A stretch of DNA of 64,000 bases from Flavobacteriaceae bacterium. Its GTDB lineage: Bacteria > Bacteroidota > Bacteroidia > Flavobacteriales > Flavobacteriaceae. The stretch is from positions 1-64,000 of the forward strand of contig CANKLE010000009.1 in the NCBI GenBank assembly GCA_947483075.1. The letters are read 5' to 3'. The stretch's first letter is position 1. Every line of letters starts with the position of its first letter. The notes below the pieces were generated by a model, which saw nothing but the letters and a program-made list of their open reading frames with translations, searched no databases and had not been told where the DNA came from. Made by a program: the position numbers and the translations under genes. Positions 25,159 through 33,664 of the stretch are shown piece by piece.

Positions 25159-26499
25159 TTATTTTCTATCAAACAACAATCGTTTTCCTGCTTTTCTCTC
25201 ATCAACTTGTCCATTTGCATAAGCCAAATGTCCGTTTACAAAAGTATGTGTGATTTTAGCTTTAAAGGTGGTTCCCTCAAAAGGAGACCAGCCACAATGG
25301 TATAAAATATTGTCTTTGTGCACTGTCCAAGGATCATTGGGGTTTACCAAAACTAAATCGGCAAAGTAGCCGGGTTTTATAAAACCTCTTTTTTCAACCT
25401 GAAACAAGATGGCCGGGTTGTGGGCCATTTTTTGAACTATTTTTTCTACACTAATCCTGCCTTGAAAATGCGCTTCAAGTAGAGCAACCAAGGCATGCTG
25501 CACCAAAGGTCCGCCCGAAGGCGCTTCCAGGTAGGATTTACTTTTTTCTTCCCACGTATGCGGCGCATGATCAGTGGCAATGACATCAATGCGGTCGTCG
25601 TTGAGCGCTTCCCACAAGGCCTCTCGATCGGCTGCTGTTTTTACCGCCGGATTCCATTTTATTAGGTTGCCTTTTGTTGAATAATCTTCATTGGTAAACC
25701 ACAGGTGATGGATGCACACCTCTGCGGTTATTTTCTTTTCGCTTAAGGGAATATCATTTCGAAACAACTCCATTTCAGCAGCGGTTGACAAGTGAAACAC
25801 GTGCAATCTTGCACCTGTTTTTTGCGCTAAAGCTACTGCTCTAGAAGAAGACAAGTAACAGGCTTCTGTGCTGCGTATTAAATGATGAGCTGTTACAGGA
25901 ATTTCGGCTCCATATTTTTCTTTGTATTGGGCCAAATTGGCTCGAATGGTGGTTTCGTCTTCGCAGTGCACATCAATGATGAGCGGAGTTGACGAAAATA
26001 TTTGTTCCAACACTTCGGGATCATCAACCAGCATATTGCCTGTAGAGGAGCCTAAAAACAATTTGATACCCGCTACGTTTTTAGGATTAGTTTTCAAGAG
26101 CTCTTCCAAATTATCATTGGTTCCCCCCATTAAAAAAGAATAATTGGCATAGGATTGTGTAGCAGCAATTTGGTATTTGTCGGCTAATAATTCTTGGGTT
26201 ACCGCGTTGGGAACCGTGTTGGGTTGCTCCATGTAGGAGGTGATTCCACCAGCAACTGCCGCCCTTGATTCTGACGCTATTGTCCCTTTATGGGTGAGTC
26301 CTGGCTCTCTAAAATGCACCTGATCGTCAATCATTCCGGGCAACAACCACAAACCGGTTGCGTCAATAACTTGTGCATTTGCTGGTGTAGTTAGGCTCGA
26401 TTCAACCGCAATAATTTGGTCATTTTCTACCAAAACGTCGCCCACAAACGAATGGCCTTCGTTAAAAATAGTTGCATTTTTGATGTGAAATTTTTGCAT
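25159..26499 (-). CDS. pyrC: Dihydroorotase
   Basis: About 446 residues from MQKFHIKNATIFNEG, the usual start for flavobacterial dihydroorotases; the longer frame has no family similarity. The metal site is DDQVHFREPGLTHKG near residue 60, with further ligands in DVHCEDE, HHLIRS and ATDHAPHTWEEK. It closes carbamoyl aspartate to dihydroorotate in pyrimidine synthesis. It lies one base after dpm1 and is followed by a DUF4296 lipoprotein gene, an order I recall from other flavobacteria. Confidence 0.93.
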   Translation of the reverse strand: MQKFHIKNATIFNEGHSFVGDVLVENDQIIAVESSLTTPANAQVIDATGLWLLPGMIDDQVHFREPGLTHKGTIASESRAAVAGGITSYMEQPNTVPNAVTQELLADKYQIAATQSYANYSFLMGGTNDNLEELLKTNPKNVAGIKLFLGSSTGNMLVDDPEVLEQIFSSTPLIIDVHCEDETTIRANLAQYKEKYGAEIPVTAHHLIRSTEACYLSSSRAVALAQKTGARLHVFHLSTAAEMELFRNDIPLSEKKITAEVCIHHLWFTNEDYSTKGNLIKWNPAVKTAADREALWEALNDDRIDVIATDHAPHTWEEKSKSYLEAPSGGPLVQHALVALLEAHFQGRISVEKIVQKMAHNPAILFQVEKRGFIKPGYFADLVLVNPNDPWTVHKDNILYHCGWSPFEGTTFKAKITHTFVNGHLAYANGQVDERKAGKRLLFDRK

Positions 26500-26500
26500 G

Positions 26501-27226
26501 TTACAAACGATGTAGGAGTTGACGCAAGCGCAAAGATATAACCCCAAAAATGGCCTCTTTGATGATGGCATTGCTCATTTTGGATTGGCCTTTTGTGCGA
26601 TCAGTAAATATGATGGGTACTTCTTGAATTTTATGATTTTTCACAAAAACACGGTATTTCATTTCAATTTGAAAAGCATACCCAATGAATTTTATTTTCG
26701 ACAAATCAATCGATTCTAACGTAGCTCTTTTGTAACAAATAAACCCCGCGGTGGCATCATGAATCTGCATGCTGGTTATCCAGCGCACATAGACTGAAGC
26801 AAAATAAGACAACAACACCCGACTCAAGGGCCAATTGACCACATTTACACCGGTTACATAACGCGAGCCAATGGCCAAATCTGCTGTTCCAAAATGACAG
26901 GCTTCGTATAATTTGATCAAGTCTTGCGGATTGTGCGAAAAATCGGCATCCATTTCAAAAATATAAGCATAAGTTCGGGCCAAAGCCCATCGAAATCCAT
27001 GCACATAAGCAGTTCCCAATCCAGATTTTTTGGTGCGTTCTTCGATAAAAAGGCGGTTGGGGAATTCCACTTGCAACTGCTTTATTTTGGCAGCGGTTCC
27101 ATCGGGAGAACCGTCATCGACAATCAATAAATCAAAGGCATGAGGTAAGGTAAGGACCGAACGAATCATGCTTTCGATGTTCTCGATTTCATTATACGTG
27201 GGAATAATTACAAGGCTGTCGCTCAT
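26501..27226 (-). CDS. Polyprenol monophosphomannose synthase (GT2)
   Basis: A 241-residue family 2 glycosyltransferase. It carries VIIPTYNEIENI, the nucleotide-binding LIVDDGSPDGTA around residue 37, and the metal-binding FEMDADFSHNPQDL near residue 92. This pattern and the length match bacterial Dpm1-type enzymes, which transfer mannose from GDP-mannose to a polyprenyl phosphate. No C-terminal membrane domain is present. It is the first gene of the dpm1-pyrC-DUF4296 run. Confidence 0.88.
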   Translation of the reverse strand: MSDSLVIIPTYNEIENIESMIRSVLTLPHAFDLLIVDDGSPDGTAAKIKQLQVEFPNRLFIEERTKKSGLGTAYVHGFRWALARTYAYIFEMDADFSHNPQDLIKLYEACHFGTADLAIGSRYVTGVNVVNWPLSRVLLSYFASVYVRWITSMQIHDATAGFICYKRATLESIDLSKIKFIGYAFQIEMKYRVFVKNHKIQEVPIIFTDRTKGQSKMSNAIIKEAIFGVISLRLRQLLHRL

Positions 27227-27372
27227 GAGTTTGTTTAATGTGCGCTCAAAAATAATCTTTTTATGGCATTTGATTCTAAGTAAAAAGTTAATAAATAAGA
27301 TCTGCTTGCAAAATAAAGCGATTCATCGACGAAGAAAAACCAGGCGATCGGCAGTTTACGGAAAAAATCTGC

Positions 27373-27380
27373 TAATTTTG
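27373..27380 (+). promoter_or_regulatory. -7 box for DUF4271-hemD
   Basis: TAATTTTG is a perfect TAnnTTTG match that ends seven bases before the ATG. Transcription would begin at or next to the start codon. Confidence 0.55.
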
Positions 27381-27387
27381 CGCACAA

Positions 27388-28053
27388 ATGACTGCAGCCG
27401 CCTTACATCCTAGACTTCTAGAATCCAACGACTGGGCCACACTGGTATTTGTGTTGGCATTGGTTTTGGTTGCGGTATGTAAATCGTTGTTTGAAACTCG
27501 ATTTTCTGACTTTATTCGCTTAATCGTATCGGATAAATACCTCAAAGTCTACAAAGATTCCTCCTATTTGTGGAGTGGGTTTATTGTAATTCTATTTGTC
27601 GTGCAAATGCTTTCGTTTGCTTTTTTTATTCAACTATACCTGCATCAGCTGGGCTATGTGTCTAAATATGATGGGCTATTTTATATACAGTTGCTCACCT
27701 ACATGAGTGTTTTTGTGCTGTCAAAATTTTTGATCGATAAAATAATTGGCGCTGCTTTTGCCATGGAAGAGTTTGCCGATCAGTTTAATTTGCAAAAAAT
27801 AAGTTATCGCAGTTACCTTGCCTTGCTACTTTTTCCGGTAAACGTGATCCTGTTCTACCAAACCATTGTGCCCAATTATATTTATAATGCCTTGATTTTT
27901 GTTGTTTTAACAATAAACCTAATTACCTATTTAGCTTCCTTAAAGAATTATCAAAATTCACTGACAGGCAAGTTGTTTTATTTTATTTTATATCTTTGCG
28001 CACTTGAAATAGCTCCTTATTATTTCTTGTATTATTGGTTTACAAAAAGTTAG
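27388..28053 (+). CDS. DUF4271 membrane protein
   Basis: A 221-residue integral membrane protein with about six hydrophobic segments (for example WATLVFVLALVLVAVCKSLF and YISFIL-like stretches near the end). DUF4271 is a Bacteroidota family of unknown function, usually found directly before hemD as here (11-bp spacing). The conserved pairing could link it to haem or siroheme metabolism, but this is only inference. The transcript is probably leaderless. Confidence 0.85.
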   Translation: MTAAALHPRLLESNDWATLVFVLALVLVAVCKSLFETRFSDFIRLIVSDKYLKVYKDSSYLWSGFIVILFVVQMLSFAFFIQLYLHQLGYVSKYDGLFYIQLLTYMSVFVLSKFLIDKIIGAAFAMEEFADQFNLQKISYRSYLALLLFPVNVILFYQTIVPNYIYNALIFVVLTINLITYLASLKNYQNSLTGKLFYFILYLCALEIAPYYFLYYWFTKS

Positions 28054-28064
28054 CAGTATAGAAC

Positions 28065-28823
28065 ATGGCACAAATGAAAGTGAAGACAATTTTGGTGTCG
28101 CAACCAGAGCCTAAGGTAGAGAACTCTCCCTACTTTGATTTGCAACAAAAGCATAAAATTAAAATTGATTTCAGGCCTTTTATTCACGTAGAAGGGGTCA
28201 ACGCAAAAGATGTTCGTCTCCAAAAAATAGACTTAAACAACTATACGGCAATCATTTTGACGAGCCGCAATGCCGTAGATCATTTTTTTAGAGTAGCCGA
28301 AGAAATGCGTTATAAGATTCCAGAAGGCTTAAAGTACTTTTGCCAATCTGAAGCCATAGCGTTCTACTTACAAAAATATGTGGTGTACCGCAAGCGAAAA
28401 ATTTATGTCGGACAAAAAGATTTTTCCGACTTGTCTCCCCTCATCAAGAAGTATAAAGACGAGAAATTCTTGTTGCCCGCTTCTGATCAGTTGAATGCCG
28501 ACGCACCTCAAACACTCAACAATTTAAAAGTAAACTGGACACAAGGCACGTTTTACAAAACCGTTCAAAGTGATTTATCAGACTTAGCCAACGTTTATTA
28601 TGACGTTTTGGCGTTTTTTAGTCCTACAGGAATCAAGTCCTTATTTATGAATTTCCCAGATTTCAAGCAAAATGACACCCGGATAGCCGTGTTTGGCAGT
28701 ACAACTCAAAAAGAAGCTTTAGATCACGGATTGCGGATTGATATTTTGGCGCCCACGCCAGAAACTCCTTCCATGACTATGGCACTCGACAAATATATAG
28801 CCGAAGCCAACAAAGGAAAATAA
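28065..28823 (+). CDS. hemD: Uroporphyrinogen-III synthase
   Basis: A 252-residue HemD-type protein. Sequence identity in this family is low, but VKTILVSQPEPK at the start, AIILTSRNAVDHFF around residue 65, and AFFSPTGIKSLF with IAVFGSTTQKEAL near residues 190-220 follow the two-lobed pattern of the enzyme. It cyclises hydroxymethylbilane on the way to haem. It sits downstream of DUF4271 and is closed by a strong bidirectional terminator. Confidence 0.88.
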   Translation: MAQMKVKTILVSQPEPKVENSPYFDLQQKHKIKIDFRPFIHVEGVNAKDVRLQKIDLNNYTAIILTSRNAVDHFFRVAEEMRYKIPEGLKYFCQSEAIAFYLQKYVVYRKRKIYVGQKDFSDLSPLIKKYKDEKFLLPASDQLNADAPQTLNNLKVNWTQGTFYKTVQSDLSDLANVYYDVLAFFSPTGIKSLFMNFPDFKQNDTRIAVFGSTTQKEALDHGLRIDILAPTPETPSMTMALDKYIAEANKGK

Positions 28824-28839
28824 TTCTGTTTTTAGTAAT

Positions 28840-28877
28840 AAAAAAAGAGTCGCTATTACCTAGCGACTCTTTTTTTT
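28840..28877. terminator. Bidirectional terminator between hemD and pckA
   Basis: Stem AAAAAAGAGTCGCTA with TAGCGACTCTTTTTT around TTACC, with A and T runs on both sides. It serves the convergent hemD and pckA genes and overlaps the pckA stop by two bases. Confidence 0.93.
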
Positions 28878-30501
28878 ATACCTGTGGTCCCGCCACTACC
28901 AATCGATGGCCTTCGGGCGTATCGGTATATTGTTGGAAATTTTTCACAAACAAGGCGCCTAAATCTTTGGCTTTTTCGTCCCAAACTTGGGGGTCTGTAT
29001 AGGTTTTTCTAGGATCAAGAATGTGGCTAGATACTTCGGCCAAGGCCGTTGGAATTTGGAAATTAAAAATGGGCAAGATGTGCATCGGTGCCTCGTCGAT
29101 AGATCCGTCTAAAATACGATCAATAATAGCCCGCGTATCTTGAATTGAAATTCTTTTTCCGCTGCCATTCCAACCTGTATTTACCATGTAGGCTTGTGCG
29201 TGGTGCTGCTCCATTTTTTTAATTAACTCTTCTCCGTATTTGGTGGGATGTAAGGACAAAAAAGCCTTACCAAAACAAGCCGAAAAAGTAGGTTCAGGTT
29301 TGGTTACACCGCGTTCTGTTCCCGCTAATTTGGCCGTGAATCCCGATAAGAAATAATATTTGGTTTGCTCTGGTGATAATTTGGCCACCGGTGGCATGAC
29401 GCCAAAAGCATCAGCCGTGAGAAAAATTACTTTGGTTGCATGTCCTGCCTTAGAAACTGGCTTAACAATGTTGTGAATGTGTGAGATTGGATAGGAAACC
29501 CGTGTATTTTGAGTTACAGATCCGTCGGTGAAATCGATTTTACCTTGAGCATCTACGGTTACATTTTCGAGCAACGCATCGCGCTTGATGGCTTGAAATA
29601 TGTCGGGTTCGTTCACCGCGCTCAAATCAATGGTTTTGGCATAACAACCGCCTTCAAAATTAAAAACGCCTTCGTCATCCCAACCGTGTTCGTCGTCGCC
29701 AATTAATTCGCGTTTGGGATCAGTTGATAAGGTAGTTTTTCCGGTACCCGATAAGCCAAAAAAGATAGCCACGTCATTGTCTGCCCCTTTATTGGCCGAA
29801 CAATGCATCGAAGCGATACCCCGCAATGGCAAGTAGTAATTCATCATCGAAAACAGGCCTTTCTTCATTTCTCCCCCATACCAAGTTCCACCAATAAGCT
29901 GAATTTTTTCGGTGAGGTTGAAAGCTACATATACCTCTGAGTTCAAACCATGAGCGGCAAAGTCTTTGAATTTGCTTTTAGAAGCATTCATTACTATAAA
30001 ATCTGGCTCGCCAAAGTTTTTTAGTTCTTCTGCTGTAGGGCGAATAAACATATTGGTCACGAAATGAGCCTGCCAAGCAACTTCCATAATGAACCGCACT
30101 TTAAGTCGGGTATTGGCATTGGCACCACAAAAAGCATCTACTACATAGAGTTTTTTGTTTGACAATTGCTCAACCGTACTTGCTTTCAAAGCATTCCAAG
30201 TGGTTTGCGAAATGGGTTTGTTGTCGTTGGGTGCTTTTTCTGAGGGCCACCAAATGGTATTCTCGGTAATGGCGTCTTTTACAATGTATTTGTCTTTGGG
30301 TGAGCGGCCGGTAAAAATTCCAGTCATTACATTTACCGCTCCCAATTCGGTAAGTTGCCCTTTTTCGAATCCTGTTAAATGCTGGCTGAGTTCTTCTTGG
30401 TATAAAAAATCGTACGAAGGGTTGTGGTGAATTTCGATTGCATTTTCAATGCCATAAAGGGCTAACGAAATCGATTTCGTAATTGAAGCGTATGTATCCA
30501 T
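28876..30501 (-). CDS. pckA: Phosphoenolpyruvate carboxykinase (ATP)
   Basis: About 541 residues, the usual length. [18 protein letters not shown], the kinase-1 P-loop [13 protein letters not shown] and the metal-binding DDEHGWDD identify the ATP-dependent enzyme. It converts oxaloacetate to PEP for gluconeogenesis. The ATG beginning [13 protein letters not shown] was chosen because a perfect TACTTTTG promoter box (30538-30545) lies where the longer frame would have its start. Confidence 0.95.
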   Translation of the reverse strand: MDTYASITKSISLALYGIENAIEIHHNPSYDFLYQEELSQHLTGFEKGQLTELGAVNVMTGIFTGRSPKDKYIVKDAITENTIWWPSEKAPNDNKPISQTTWNALKASTVEQLSNKKLYVVDAFCGANANTRLKVRFIMEVAWQAHFVTNMFIRPTAEELKNFGEPDFIVMNASKSKFKDFAAHGLNSEVYVAFNLTEKIQLIGGTWYGGEMKKGLFSMMNYYLPLRGIASMHCSANKGADNDVAIFFGLSGTGKTTLSTDPKRELIGDDEHGWDDEGVFNFEGGCYAKTIDLSAVNEPDIFQAIKRDALLENVTVDAQGKIDFTDGSVTQNTRVSYPISHIHNIVKPVSKAGHATKVIFLTADAFGVMPPVAKLSPEQTKYYFLSGFTAKLAGTERGVTKPEPTFSACFGKAFLSLHPTKYGEELIKKMEQHHAQAYMVNTGWNGSGKRISIQDTRAIIDRILDGSIDEAPMHILPIFNFQIPTALAEVSSHILDPRKTYTDPQVWDEKAKDLGALFVKNFQQYTDTPEGHRLVVAGPQV

Positions 30502-30537
30502 AAACTGGGGATTGAGTTTAGTAGTTTTTTCTGGCAA

Positions 30538-30545
30538 CAAAAGTA
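30538..30545 (-). promoter_or_regulatory. -7 box for pckA
   Basis: The minus strand reads TACTTTTG, 36 bases before the ATG. Its position rules out the longer pckA frame. Confidence 0.55.
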
Positions 30546-30583
30546 AATATTAAATTTTGTACGCCAATACGAAAAATAAATTT

Positions 30584-30970
30584 TTAGTATTTTTTCTTAT
30601 AAACCCTTATAAATAGTACAATCCAAGCGCTAATGAGCAAGGCTCCGCCAAGGGGAGTTACCCATCCAATAGGCGAAAAAGTAATTCCAGTGAGCGACTG
30701 AGTGGCAAGCAAATAGATGGAACCTGAAAAAAATATCACCCCAAATGTGCTGAGTTTAAATATTTCTTTTTTTTGACCCTCATCTAGCAAAGGAGTCATC
30801 CCGATGTAGAGTAAAAAAAGCGCGTGAACGAGTTGGTAGCGCACGCCTGTTTCAAACGAAATTAAATCGGTGGGAGTTAACACTTTTTTTAAGGCATGTG
30901 CCCCAAAAGCCCCTAAAACAATAGCGACTAATCCAAAAATTGCAGCGGTCAAGGTGATTTTTCGTTCCAT
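30584..30970 (-). CDS. DUF423 membrane protein
   Basis: About 128 residues from MERKITLTAAIFGLVAI, with four hydrophobic segments and the signature LGAFGAHALKK near residue 20, FETGVRYQLVHALFLLY and a final WVTPLGGALLISAW. DUF423 is a widespread small inner-membrane family of unknown function. I preferred this start over an upstream Met at 30997. The gene is divergent from the DUF3108 gene. Confidence 0.88.
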   Translation of the reverse strand: MERKITLTAAIFGLVAIVLGAFGAHALKKVLTPTDLISFETGVRYQLVHALFLLYIGMTPLLDEGQKKEIFKLSTFGVIFFSGSIYLLATQSLTGITFSPIGWVTPLGGALLISAWIVLFIRVYKKKY

Positions 30971-31024
30971 TTTATGATTGATCATACTAATAGTCAAAAA
31001 TAGGAGTTATGTTGGTACTAATTC

Positions 31025-31032
31025 TATATTTA
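31025..31032 (+). promoter_or_regulatory. -7 box for the DUF3108 gene
   Basis: TATATTTA is a near-consensus box that ends three bases before the ATG at 31036, another leaderless candidate. Confidence 0.45.
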
Positions 31033-31035
31033 CCA

Positions 31036-31797
31036 ATGAAAAAATTAATTTTATTTTTTACGATTTCCGCAATTTGGCCTGCATTAGCACAAAAAAGCAC
31101 TGTTCCTGTTGGTGAAAAACTGGTATTTGCCGCTTCCTATAATATGGCGGGTTTATTAACCCAACTGGCTCAGGTGACCCTAAGTACAGAATTGGTGAGT
31201 ACGTCCAAAAAAACCTTGCTTCATTTAAGTTGTGAGGCCGCCACGTACAGCAAATGGGATTCCTTCTTTAAAATTCGTGATGCTTACGAAACCTACGTTG
31301 ATCCGGTTTCCCTCAAACCCAGTTTATACAAGCGTGATATTTTTGAAGGCGGATATACCAAAAAGGAAAAGTACTTGTTTCAGAAAGACGGGAACAGTAT
31401 AGCGAGCACCGTAACAAAGAAAAAAAAGCCGGAAACCAAATCAACTTTTGCTATAAAACCAGGCACTCAAGACATTGTTTCGCTGATTTACAAATTGAGA
31501 ACGATAGATTTTGCTCGCCAAAACAAACTGCAAATTACCCGTTTTACGGCTGTATTTGACGAAGAAGAACTAGGTGTTTCAGTAAAATACTTAGGCACTG
31601 AAAAAATCAATGCGGGCGTGTTGGGCGATAAATTGTGTTATAAAATTTCGATTGGAGCCCGAACAGCTGCTTTGCGCGGAACCGATAAAAACATCATATG
31701 GCTCACGGCTGACTCTCAAAAAATTCCTTGCTTGATTCGATTTAGTATTCCGGTTGGAACCGGTCAATTGTTGCTTACCCAAATCACTAAAAATTAA
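31036..31797 (+). CDS. DUF3108 periplasmic protein
   Basis: About 253 residues from MKKLILFFTISAIWPALAQ, a Sec signal peptide. The ATG was chosen because an upstream start at 31009 would add residues ahead of the signal. The mature protein is beta-rich with a VPVGEKLVFAASYNMAGL start typical of DUF3108, a family thought to form a lipocalin-like barrel in the periplasm. No enzymatic motif is visible. A small membrane-protein gene follows six bases later. Confidence 0.82.
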   Translation: MKKLILFFTISAIWPALAQKSTVPVGEKLVFAASYNMAGLLTQLAQVTLSTELVSTSKKTLLHLSCEAATYSKWDSFFKIRDAYETYVDPVSLKPSLYKRDIFEGGYTKKEKYLFQKDGNSIASTVTKKKKPETKSTFAIKPGTQDIVSLIYKLRTIDFARQNKLQITRFTAVFDEEELGVSVKYLGTEKINAGVLGDKLCYKISIGARTAALRGTDKNIIWLTADSQKIPCLIRFSIPVGTGQLLLTQITKN

Positions 31798-31802
31798 ATT
31801 TT

Positions 31803-32111
31803 ATGCGTAAAATTGCTCTTGTTTTTGCCTTTGTATTTAGCGCCTTTAGCGTTTTGTTTATTGTAATTCCCATGGGGACAATAGGACTCATCCCAGTTTT
31901 ATTAGCCTTGTTGAGTAGTGGATTGGCTTGGATAAAATCATCGGCCACACAAAAAAAAGTGCCTTTGGTTTTGTTTTTACTAGCGGGTGCAATCCTGCTT
32001 TTTATCGTGGCGCGTTCTTTTATTCCAGATGAAGTGGCTCCCGACAAACAATTTGAACAACGCAAAGAAATCAATAAAAAACAAGATTTAGAAGATTTAG
32101 AAAACCTCTAA
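31803..32111 (+). CDS. Small membrane protein of unknown function
   Basis: A 102-residue protein with three hydrophobic stretches (IALVFAFVFSAFSVLFIVI, LIPVLLALLSSGLAW and VPLVLFLLAGAILLFIVA) and a highly charged C-terminal tail (KQFEQRKEINKKQDL). It starts six bases after the DUF3108 stop, so it is probably co-transcribed with it. I do not recognise the family. Confidence 0.7.
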   Translation: MRKIALVFAFVFSAFSVLFIVIPMGTIGLIPVLLALLSSGLAWIKSSATQKKVPLVLFLLAGAILLFIVARSFIPDEVAPDKQFEQRKEINKKQDLEDLENL

Positions 32112-32164
32112 AAGTTCTTTTTTTTGATTTTGTGCGGTAGATTTTTTTAAATGAGACAAATTGA

Positions 32165-32172
32165 TACCTTTG
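32165..32172 (+). promoter_or_regulatory. -7 box for the saccharopine dehydrogenase gene
   Basis: TACCTTTG lies 22 bases before the chosen ATG and inside the upstream extension of the frame, which excludes the longer start at 32161. Confidence 0.55.
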
Positions 32173-32193
32173 AACATTATTGATTTGGAACTC

Positions 32194-33567
32194 ATGAGAA
32201 ATATACTAATTATAGGCGCTGGACGCTCTGCAACTTCGTTAATTCAGTACTTAATTGATCGTTCAGAAGCAGAGCAATTACACCTGATTATCGCCGATAT
32301 TTCGTTTGAATTGGCCCAACGAAAAACCAAAAACCACCCCAACACCACAGCCTTGGCGCTCGATATTTTTGAGGCTACCCAAAGAGCAACGGCTATTCAA
32401 AAGGCCGATTTAGTGATTTCGATGTTGCCGGCTCAGCTGCACATTGAAGTAGCCAAAGATTGTCTTACCTATAAAAAACACATGGTCACCGCTTCTTATA
32501 TAAGCGATGCGATGCAAGCTCTCGACGAACAAGTTAAAGCCAACAACTTAATTTTCATGAACGAAATTGGTCTTGACCCGGGAATAGATCACATGAGCGC
32601 GATGAAAGTCATTGATGACATTCGGGACAAAGGCGGAAAGATGTTGTTGTTTGAATCCTTTTGCGGCGGCTTAGTGGCTCCCGAATCAGACAACAATTTG
32701 TGGAACTACAAATTTACCTGGGCGCCCAGAAATGTGGTGTTAGCCGGTCAGGGAGGAGTCGCCAAATTCATTCAAGAAGGCAAATACAAATACATTCCCT
32801 ACCCTAAATTATTTCGCAGAACTGAATTTTTACATGTAGAAGGCTACGGAAAATTTGAAGCCTACGCCAATCGAGATTCGCTAAAATACCGAACGGTATA
32901 TGGTTTAGAAGAGGCCTTAACGCTCTACCGCGGAACCATTCGCCGAGTAGGATTTTCTAAAGCTTGGAATATGTTTGTGCAGCTGGGCATGACCGATGAT
33001 TCGTATATATTAGACAACTCCGATGAGCTGAGTTACCGCGAATTCACCAACTTATTTTTGCCTTATCACCCTACCGATTCGGTCGAAATTAAAATGCGCA
33101 TGCAATTGGGCATCGAACAAGACGACAGCATGTGGGATAAACTCCTAGAATTAGACGTGTTTAATCCGACCAAACTAGTGGGGCTCAAAAATGCAAGTCC
33201 TGCTCAAATTTTAGAAAAAATTCTCAGCGACCAATGGACCTTGGCGCCAGAAGACAAAGACATGATCGTGATGTACCACAAATTTGGATTTGAGCTCAAT
33301 GGAATTCAACAACAAATCGATTCTAAAATGGTTTGCGTGGGCGATGACCAAACCTATACCGCTATGGCCAAAACAGTAGGCCTCCCAGTAGCTATGGCAG
33401 CCTTGCTCATCTTGAACGGCAAAATCACTACGCCGGGTGTTCAATTGCCTATTCGCAAGGAAGTATACGAACCGTTGCTGCAAGAATTAGAACTATACGG
33501 CATTCATTTTACCGAAACGGTTACGCCTTATGTGGGCTATAATCCCGACAAAGTTTTGGGTTCATAA
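32194..33567 (+). CDS. Saccharopine dehydrogenase family protein
   Basis: About 457 residues from MRNILIIGAGRSATSLIQYL, a Rossmann nucleotide-binding start. The protein continues with GLDPGIDHMSAMKVID and ESFCGGLVAPE, conserved in saccharopine reductase-type enzymes. The family interconverts saccharopine with aminoadipate semialdehyde or lysine. In flavobacteria it may act in lysine degradation, which would fit the glutaryl-CoA dehydrogenase-like gene elsewhere in this window. This is inference; no other lysine-catabolic gene is adjacent. Confidence 0.86.
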   Translation: MRNILIIGAGRSATSLIQYLIDRSEAEQLHLIIADISFELAQRKTKNHPNTTALALDIFEATQRATAIQKADLVISMLPAQLHIEVAKDCLTYKKHMVTASYISDAMQALDEQVKANNLIFMNEIGLDPGIDHMSAMKVIDDIRDKGGKMLLFESFCGGLVAPESDNNLWNYKFTWAPRNVVLAGQGGVAKFIQEGKYKYIPYPKLFRRTEFLHVEGYGKFEAYANRDSLKYRTVYGLEEALTLYRGTIRRVGFSKAWNMFVQLGMTDDSYILDNSDELSYREFTNLFLPYHPTDSVEIKMRMQLGIEQDDSMWDKLLELDVFNPTKLVGLKNASPAQILEKILSDQWTLAPEDKDMIVMYHKFGFELNGIQQQIDSKMVCVGDDQTYTAMAKTVGLPVAMAALLILNGKITTPGVQLPIRKEVYEPLLQELELYGIHFTETVTPYVGYNPDKVLGS

Positions 33568-33583
33568 AACCGAGGATTAACAT

Positions 33584-33617
33584 AAAAAAAGGGAGTGTTT
33601 ATACTCCCTTTTTTTAT
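33584..33617. terminator. Bidirectional terminator between the saccharopine dehydrogenase gene and leuS
   Basis: Stem AAAAAAAGGGAGT with ACTCCCTTTTTTT around GTTTAT, placed between two convergent genes. Confidence 0.92.
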
Positions 33618-33664
33618 TTTTATTTAAGTAACAATTTGCTCAAATTCAATTGTGTTTAGGTTTT

